Source: Pseudomonas viciae
Lineage (GTDB): Bacteria > Pseudomonadota > Gammaproteobacteria > Pseudomonadales > Pseudomonadaceae
Direction: 5' to 3'
NCBI RefSeq assembly: GCF_004786035.1
Contig: NZ_CP035088.1
Span: forward strand, 5,598,501-5,662,500
Length of the DNA: 64,000 bases
A model generated the notes under the pieces. That model was not told the DNA's origin. It did not search any database and saw nothing but the letters and a program-made list of their open reading frames with translations. Position numbers and translations under genes: made by a program. This document shows positions 56,393 to 64,000 of the stretch, in pieces; the stretch's first letter is position 1; each line of letters opens with the position of its first letter.

Positions 56393-56488
56393 TCATCGCG
56401 AGCAAGCTCGCTCCCACATTGGATTAGCGTCGTGCTTGATCTCTATGAACAACACTGCCCCCTGTGGGAGCGAGCTTGCTCGCGATGG
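56393..56488. repeat. Pseudomonas REP pair (inverted)
   Basis: Inverted copies of tcgcgagcaagctcgctccc across a ~45-base spacer, between the convergent mks and pqi/let operons. Here the arms point in the opposite order to the other two pairs' loop sequence, but the core is the same. Confidence 0.9.
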
Positions 56489-56511
56489 CGTCAGTACAGG
56501 CGACGCTATTG

Positions 56512-58824
56512 TTACTTACCGAGGCTGATCTTCGGCGCCCAGGTCAGCCACTCATCTTCAAACTTGTCGAACAGCGGGAAGGTCTGCTGCGGCCGCGCCG
56601 GACTGCCCATTCTCTCGCCATCCGGCGTTGCGAAGGCAATGCCACCCTGGATCAGCGTTTCCAAAGATTCAGTTCGTACCGTCGCCCCTTTGAACAGACC
56701 GAAGTCCAGACCAAAGCCACTGGTATTCCAGAATCGCGTACCGCTACGCACCAACGGCGCATATTTTGGCTCGATCAGGACATGGATCAGCACCCGGTCC
56801 GCCGTCTGGCCCAGCTCATAACCGGTGACCTTGCCCACGGTTATCTCTCGGTAGGTCACCGGTACGCCAGTCTTCAACGAACCACGGCGAGCCGCGCTCA
56901 GTACCAGGCTCAAACCTGCTTCGGGCGCAGCGCTTTCCGGAGGGCTGGCCAGGGCCACGAAGCTTTTCTGCGGCCCGAGGTTTTTCGCCGAGGGCTGCAC
57001 TTCGATGTACTGCCCGGTCACCAGCGTCTCCAGGTTGGAAGTCTTGATCAGCCCCAGCTCAGGCTTGACCACCCAGAACTGCGAACCGACCCGGGCAATG
57101 CGCTCTGGCACTTCGGTGATCCGCGCAGTGAGCAGTACCGATTGCAGATCGCCGCTGAGGTCCACATCCTCGATCTTGCCCACATCCAGCCCCTTGAAGC
57201 GGATCGGCGTACCGCTGTGCAAACCGTCGGCGCGGTCGACTTTGATCGTCACCACGGTGCCATTCTGTTGCGCGGCTTCGCGGTCCTCAAACAAGCGGAA
57301 CCGGGGGATGCGCCTTTTCAACGGTACATTGGGCTCCGGCGTCTCGAAGGAAATCCCCCCGGCCATCAGGCTCTGCAAGGATTCACTCTTGACCTGGATC
57401 CCGCCTGTCAAACCACCGGTGAGAGTAATGCCGCTGGCGTTCCAGAACCGCGTCGAGCCGTTGACCAGCCCTTCGTATTCCTTCTCGATATGCACACCAA
57501 TGATCAGCTGCTTTTTCTTGCGGGAGAACTGGTAGCTCTGCACCGACCCGACCTTGACCTGTTTGTAGAGGATTGGACTGCCAACCTCCAGCGATCCGAG
57601 GTTCTCGGTGAGCAAGACCAGGTGCAGGCCCGGTGAACGCAAGTCCAGCGGCGGCGCCTTCGCCCTGGCTTCGAACTCCCGTTGCGGCGCACCGCCCTTA
57701 TCGCCTGGCCGGACGGCAATGTAGTTACCCTTGACCAGCGCCTCCAGACCGGTGATACCCGCCAGGGAGATCGACGGCTTGACGACCCAGAACTGAGTGC
57801 CGGTCACCAGATAGTCTTCAGCCAATGGGTCCAGGGTCAATTCAGCAGTAGCACTGGACAGGTCCGAGTCAACTTTGAGGGTCTTCAGGCTGCCAACCTG
57901 GATGCCTTTGTACATCACTGGCGTACGACCGGCTTGCAACCCTTCGAAGTCACTGAGTTTGACCTTCACCCGGATGCCGGCAGCCGCCGCGTCAAAGTCT
58001 TCGTAAAGACGAAACGGCAGGCTTGGGTCCGTTGGCGGACTGTCCTTGCGGCTTTCCGGCGTGGCGAAGGCAATCCCCCCGGCCACGATACTGGCCAACG
58101 ACTCGCTGCGCACTTTGACGCCTGACAGGTTGGCATCGATGCTGATGCCGCTGGCGTTCCAGAAACGCGTGTGCTTGCGTACCAGGTTGGCATAGGTCGG
58201 CTCGATGAAGACTTTGACCTCAACCTTGCTCTGGTCCTCCGACAACAGGTAACTCTTCACCTGGCCGACCTGAATCTGTTTGTAGAACACCGGGCTGCCA
58301 CGGTCGAGCGAGCCCAGTCGGTCAGCCTTGAGGGTCAGGTGCAAACCTGGCTTGGAGTCCGACAGTGGCGGCTCTTCGGCCAGGGCTTTGAATTTACGGG
58401 TCGACTCCCCTTCACCCGGGCTGATAGCCACGTAATTACCCGACACCAGCGTTTCCAGGCCGGTGATCCCCGCCAGGCTCACGCTCGGCTTGACCAGCCA
58501 GAAACGCGTTCCGGTCTTGAGGTATTGCTCGACATCCTTGTTCATTTCGATGGTCGCGACCACTCCCTTGGAGCTGCCTTCGTCATCCAGCGTGAGGGCC
58601 TTCACTTTGCCGACCGGCATGCCTTTGTAGACAACTTCAGTCTTGTTGAGCTGAATGCCTTCACCGCTCTCAAAGCGCACGCTGATCTGGATTCCGGTAT
58701 CGGTATAAGCCCTCCAGCCGAGCCAGCCACCGATGATCAAGGCAATCAGCGGCAAGACCCAGATGGCTGACCAGTTCGAAGCCGGTCGGGTTTTAGCGGT
58801 AGGCAAATCAGTCATGGTCGTCAT
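56512..58824 (-). CDS. pqiB: MCE-domain intermembrane transport protein (PqiB/LetB-like, six MCE domains)
   Basis: 770 residues. One N-terminal membrane anchor (IWVLPLIALIIGGWLGWRAYTD, ~20-41), then six MCE/MlaD repeats. Each starts with a V.F/L...G....G.PV.YKG..VGKV pattern, e.g. VVYKGMPVGKV, VFYKQIQVGQV, VMYKGIQVGSL, ILYKQVKVGSV, IRFKGLDVGKI and VTYREITVGKV. E. coli PqiB has three and LetB seven such domains, so the size is intermediate. Such proteins form periplasm-spanning tubes for lipid transport between membranes. It overlaps the upstream pqiA-like gene by 17 bases. Confidence 0.88.
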   Translation of the reverse strand: MTTMTDLPTAKTRPASNWSAIWVLPLIALIIGGWLGWRAYTDTGIQISVRFESGEGIQLNKTEVVYKGMPVGKVKALTLDDEGSSKGVVATIEMNKDVEQYLKTGTRFWLVKPSVSLAGITGLETLVSGNYVAISPGEGESTRKFKALAEEPPLSDSKPGLHLTLKADRLGSLDRGSPVFYKQIQVGQVKSYLLSEDQSKVEVKVFIEPTYANLVRKHTRFWNASGISIDANLSGVKVRSESLASIVAGGIAFATPESRKDSPPTDPSLPFRLYEDFDAAAAGIRVKVKLSDFEGLQAGRTPVMYKGIQVGSLKTLKVDSDLSSATAELTLDPLAEDYLVTGTQFWVVKPSISLAGITGLEALVKGNYIAVRPGDKGGAPQREFEARAKAPPLDLRSPGLHLVLLTENLGSLEVGSPILYKQVKVGSVQSYQFSRKKKQLIIGVHIEKEYEGLVNGSTRFWNASGITLTGGLTGGIQVKSESLQSLMAGGISFETPEPNVPLKRRIPRFRLFEDREAAQQNGTVVTIKVDRADGLHSGTPIRFKGLDVGKIEDVDLSGDLQSVLLTARITEVPERIARVGSQFWVVKPELGLIKTSNLETLVTGQYIEVQPSAKNLGPQKSFVALASPPESAAPEAGLSLVLSAARRGSLKTGVPVTYREITVGKVTGYELGQTADRVLIHVLIEPKYAPLVRSGTRFWNTSGFGLDFGLFKGATVRTESLETLIQGGIAFATPDGERMGSPARPQQTFPLFDKFEDEWLTWAPKISLGK

Positions 58825-59431
58825 CCGACTCCGTGTTATCCCAAATCAGTCGGGGATCAAAGGTTACTGCAGCAATCATTGTCAAAATCACTACGCTGGC
58901 AAACGCAATCGCGCCGAGACCGGCTTCGACACTGGCAAGCCGACCGAAATTCACCACAGCCACCAAAATGGCGATCACGAAAATATCCAGCATCGACCAG
59001 CGGCCAATGAACTCAATAAAGCGATACATGAGGATACGTTGCTGTGCAGACATGGGCTGGTGCCGCTGCACGGAAAACAGTAACAAGGCGATGCCCACCA
59101 GTTTGAAAGTGGGTACGACGATACTGGCGATGAACACCACCGCGGCGATAGGAATCATGCCGTGTTGTACCAACTCGATGACCCCGGACATGATGGTACT
59201 CGGAGCACCCTGGCCCAGCGAGTTGATGGTCATGATCGGCAACATGTTGGCCGGGATGTAGAGAATCGCCGCCGTGATCAACAATGCCCAGGTGCGCATC
59301 AAGCTGTTCGGGCGACGGGGATGAACCAGTGCGCCACAACGGGTACAGGTTTGTTGGTCAGCGTCCGCATCCTGCCGGTTCAACTCATGGCATTCAGTAC
59401 AGATCAGAATGCCTGCATCAATCGCCCGCAT
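58808..59431 (-). CDS. PqiA/LetA-like inner-membrane protein, second half-size copy
   Basis: 207 residues from the ATG at 59431, which has AGGAG about 9 bases upstream. A zinc-ribbon-like N-terminus (CTEC and CTRC pairs at ~10-31) precedes four hydrophobic segments (LLITAAILYIPANMLPIMTI, IPIAAVVFIASIVVPTFKLVGIALLL, MLDIFVIAILVAVVNFG, ASVVILTMIAAVTFDPRLIWD). These correspond to one half of E. coli PqiA or LetA. It lies between the other half-size protein (14-base overlap) and pqiB (17-base overlap). It likely acts as the membrane partner of the MCE protein. Confidence 0.87.
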   Translation of the reverse strand: MRAIDAGILICTECHELNRQDADADQQTCTRCGALVHPRRPNSLMRTWALLITAAILYIPANMLPIMTINSLGQGAPSTIMSGVIELVQHGMIPIAAVVFIASIVVPTFKLVGIALLLFSVQRHQPMSAQQRILMYRFIEFIGRWSMLDIFVIAILVAVVNFGRLASVEAGLGAIAFASVVILTMIAAVTFDPRLIWDNTESDDDHD

Positions 59432-60077
59432 GGGCATCCTCTCCTGATAACGCTTGCCAGATCTGATGTGGCGACATGACCACCTCCAGCCAGACCTGGA
59501 CCAGCAACAAACTGACAAAGCACACCAGGCCAAGGCCTACGGTAATCGCTGCCATATCCGCTAACTTGACGATGGCTACCAGTACGCCCATGAGGTAGAC
59601 CTCGAGCATTCCCCAGTCTCGCAAATGGTGATAAATGCGGTACAGCAACAGACCGTAACTACGGCCTATATTGAAGCGAATGGTCAGCAGCACAGCCAGC
59701 TGGCAAAGCAGCTTGAGCAACGGAATGCCCATGCTGCATAGGAACACCACCACCGATACGCCCTGCATGCCAGTATCGAACAGACCGATCACACCACTCC
59801 AGACGGTGTCCTGGGAGGACTGCCCGAGCAAATTGAGTTGCATGATGGGTAAGAAGTTTGCCGGCACATATAACAGCAGAGCGGCGATGACCAAGGCAAG
59901 ACTGCGTTCGACCACATTGTGCCGATGGGCGTAGAGCTCATACCCGCAACGGGGGCACTCGGCTTTTTCGCCGTGGGCCAGTTGCGGCTTGCGCATCAAC
60001 AGGTCGCACTCATGGCACGCCACCAGATCATCCAGAGGTAAATCTGACAATCGATGAGTGTCTGACGGATCGGACAT
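59418..60077 (-). CDS. pqiA: PqiA/LetA-like inner-membrane protein, first half-size copy
   Basis: 219 residues. Zinc-ribbon-like cysteine pairs CHEC and CPRC lie near 19-43. Four membrane segments follow (LALVIAALLLYVPANFLPIMQL, GVSVVVFLCSMGIPLLKLLCQLAVLL, MLEVYLMGVLVAIVKLADM and VGLGLVCFVSLLLVQVWLEVV). It is paralogous to the next gene (ANFLPIM versus ANMLPIM), so the usual two-half PqiA/LetA polypeptide is encoded as two proteins here. First gene of the operon. Confidence 0.88.
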   Translation of the reverse strand: MSDPSDTHRLSDLPLDDLVACHECDLLMRKPQLAHGEKAECPRCGYELYAHRHNVVERSLALVIAALLLYVPANFLPIMQLNLLGQSSQDTVWSGVIGLFDTGMQGVSVVVFLCSMGIPLLKLLCQLAVLLTIRFNIGRSYGLLLYRIYHHLRDWGMLEVYLMGVLVAIVKLADMAAITVGLGLVCFVSLLLVQVWLEVVMSPHQIWQALSGEDAHAGD

Positions 60078-60180
60078 AAAAGAGCTCTGGCTCAGCTAAG
60101 TTGGGGCTATTCTAGTGCTGTAACTCGAAAATAACTGTGCAAATTTATCAAGCTTTCGCACACGCTTTTCTTGCAGGCAA

Positions 60181-60216
60181 AACAAAACCCCTACCTGCAT
60201 CAGCAGATAGGGGTTT
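60181..60216 (-). terminator. Terminator of the rrn operon
   Basis: 13-bp stem with one mismatch (aacccctacctgc / gcagataggggtt) around a 4-base loop; the minus strand runs into TTTTGTT. It lies 12 bases after the 5S end. Confidence 0.88.
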
Positions 60217-60227
60217 CGGAATTTAAT

Positions 60228-60343
60228 CTTGACGATGACCTACTCTCACATGGGGAAACCCCACACTACCATCGGCGATGCATCGTTTCACTACTGAGTT
60301 CGGGATGGGATCAGGTGGTTCCAATGCTCTATGGTCGTCAAGA
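60228..60343 (-). rRNA. rrf: 5S ribosomal RNA
   Basis: About 116 bases. The minus strand begins CTTGACGACCATAGAGCAT, contains CCACCTGATCCCATCCCGAA and ends with a GTAGGTCATCGTCAAGA-type 3' strand that pairs with the 5' end. Ends are good to a few bases. Confidence 0.95.
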
Positions 60344-60492
60344 AATTCGGTAGCCGGTGCGTGCCTTGCGGTCACGTGCCAGCGAATGGGTATGCGATAG
60401 TTTGTGTGTTTGCTGCGAACTTTCGGTTCATATCGTCTTCACACACCGCAATCTGGTGCCCTTTCAGGTCAGCAAATTGCTTGGGTGTTATA

Positions 60493-63384
<2,892 letters not shown>

Positions 63385-63443
63385 TATAACCCCAAGCAAT
63401 CTGGTTATACTGTGAAGACGACATTCGCCGAAAATTCGCATGC

Positions 63444-63453
63444 TCAAAGAGCA
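63444..63453 (-). promoter_or_regulatory. boxA antitermination site before 23S
   Basis: The minus strand reads TGCTCTTTGA, a close match to the rRNA boxA core (TGCTCTTTA). It lies 60 bases upstream of the 23S 5' end in the spacer, where NusB/S10 antitermination signals normally occur. Confidence 0.8.
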
Positions 63454-63622
63454 ACTCACAAATTTTACCTTAGCCTGATCCGTTACCAGTGAAAGTAACG
63501 TTCAGTCTATCTTTCTATCACATACCCAAATTTTTAAAGAACGATCTAATCAAAAGACTAGAAATCAACATTCACCATCTTATTGATGGAATGCTCATTT
63601 CTAAGCTTTCAGAAGCAGTTTA

Positions 63623-63698
63623 TGGTGGAGCCAAGCGGGATCGAACCGCTGACCTCCTGCGTGCAAGGCAGGCGCTCTCCCAGCTGAGCTATGGCCCC
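63623..63698 (-). tRNA. tRNA-Ala (TGC)
   Basis: 76 bases with CCA. The minus strand starts GGGGCCATAGCTCAGCTGGG, with anticodon TGC in a CTTGCACG context. Spacer tRNA next to the 23S gene. Confidence 0.97.
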
Positions 63699-63708
63699 AT
63701 AACAAAAT

Positions 63709-63785
<77 letters not shown>

Positions 63786-63907
63786 AATTTCGAGCTTGTA
63801 ACTGTTAGCGTGAGCTATCAGCTTGGAGCTTAAAGCTGCTTCTATCGTCTTCTTCAATGAATCAAGCAATTCGTGTGGGAGCTCATGGAGCAGCTGCGGT
63901 CGTCGAT

Positions 63908-64000
<93 letters not shown>

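Overview
The window looks like a chromosomal segment of a fluorescent Pseudomonas (P. fluorescens group; genus confident, species not resolvable). The grounds are gene content and order, GC-rich codon use, the 16S/23S/5S sequences, and three copies of the Pseudomonas-type REP pair (core tgtgggagcgrg...ctcgcga). From memory of the P. aeruginosa PAO1 map, the left part (about 1-16.5 kb) follows the PA4659-PA4673 order: MerR regulator, phr, pagL, murI, moeB, prmC, prfA, hemA, TPR lipoprotein, lolB, ispE, prs, rplY, pth, ychF. The right part (about 48.7-64 kb) follows PA4676-PA4691 in outline: carbonic anhydrase, acidic protein, rimI, holD, mksFEB, pqi/let genes, rrn operon. The roughly 32 kb between ychF and can holds most of the accessory content.

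Left backbone. A light-response pair (MerR/LitR-like regulator and photolyase) overlaps the end of a YbgA-type gene and is followed by a degenerate short-chain dehydrogenase, a YkgJ protein and convergent pagL. The housekeeping run murI-moeB-prmC-prfA-hemA reads leftward. Divergent from it are the TPR lipoprotein, lolB, ispE, tRNA-Gln(TTG), prs, rplY, pth and ychF.

Accessory middle. 16.5-19 kb: two unknown genes and fabV. 19-22 kb: a compact operon of an unknown 144-residue protein, a double-domain KaiC homologue and a cytosolic histidine kinase. 22-29.7 kb: two chemoreceptors, an ankyrin-repeat protein and a fosmidomycin-resistance-type exporter. 29.7 kb: tRNA-Met(CAT) with its own promoter and terminator. 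30-33.2 kb: a 7TM hybrid kinase and an AraC-type response regulator. 34-41.5 kb: an AT-richer polysaccharide cluster (GDP-mannose synthesis fusion, two GT4 glycosyltransferases, ABC permease and ATPase, FkbM methyltransferase). 41.7-48.7 kb: gamma-glutamyltransferase, an XRE/DUF2975 pair, a PAS-PAS chemoreceptor, AtoE and an unknown periplasmic protein.

Right backbone. Beta-carbonic anhydrase, an acidic protein, rimI with a holD-type psi subunit, the MksF-MksE-MksB condensin operon, a six-MCE-domain transport protein with two half-size PqiA/LetA proteins, then an rrn operon on the minus strand (16S partial, tRNA-Ile, tRNA-Ala, 23S, 5S).

The two most promising leads for an undescribed system are the KaiC/kinase/unknown operon, whose KaiC lacks the cyanobacterial phosphorylation residues, and the small transferred polysaccharide cluster. 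No CRISPR array, integrase or intact insertion sequence was seen.
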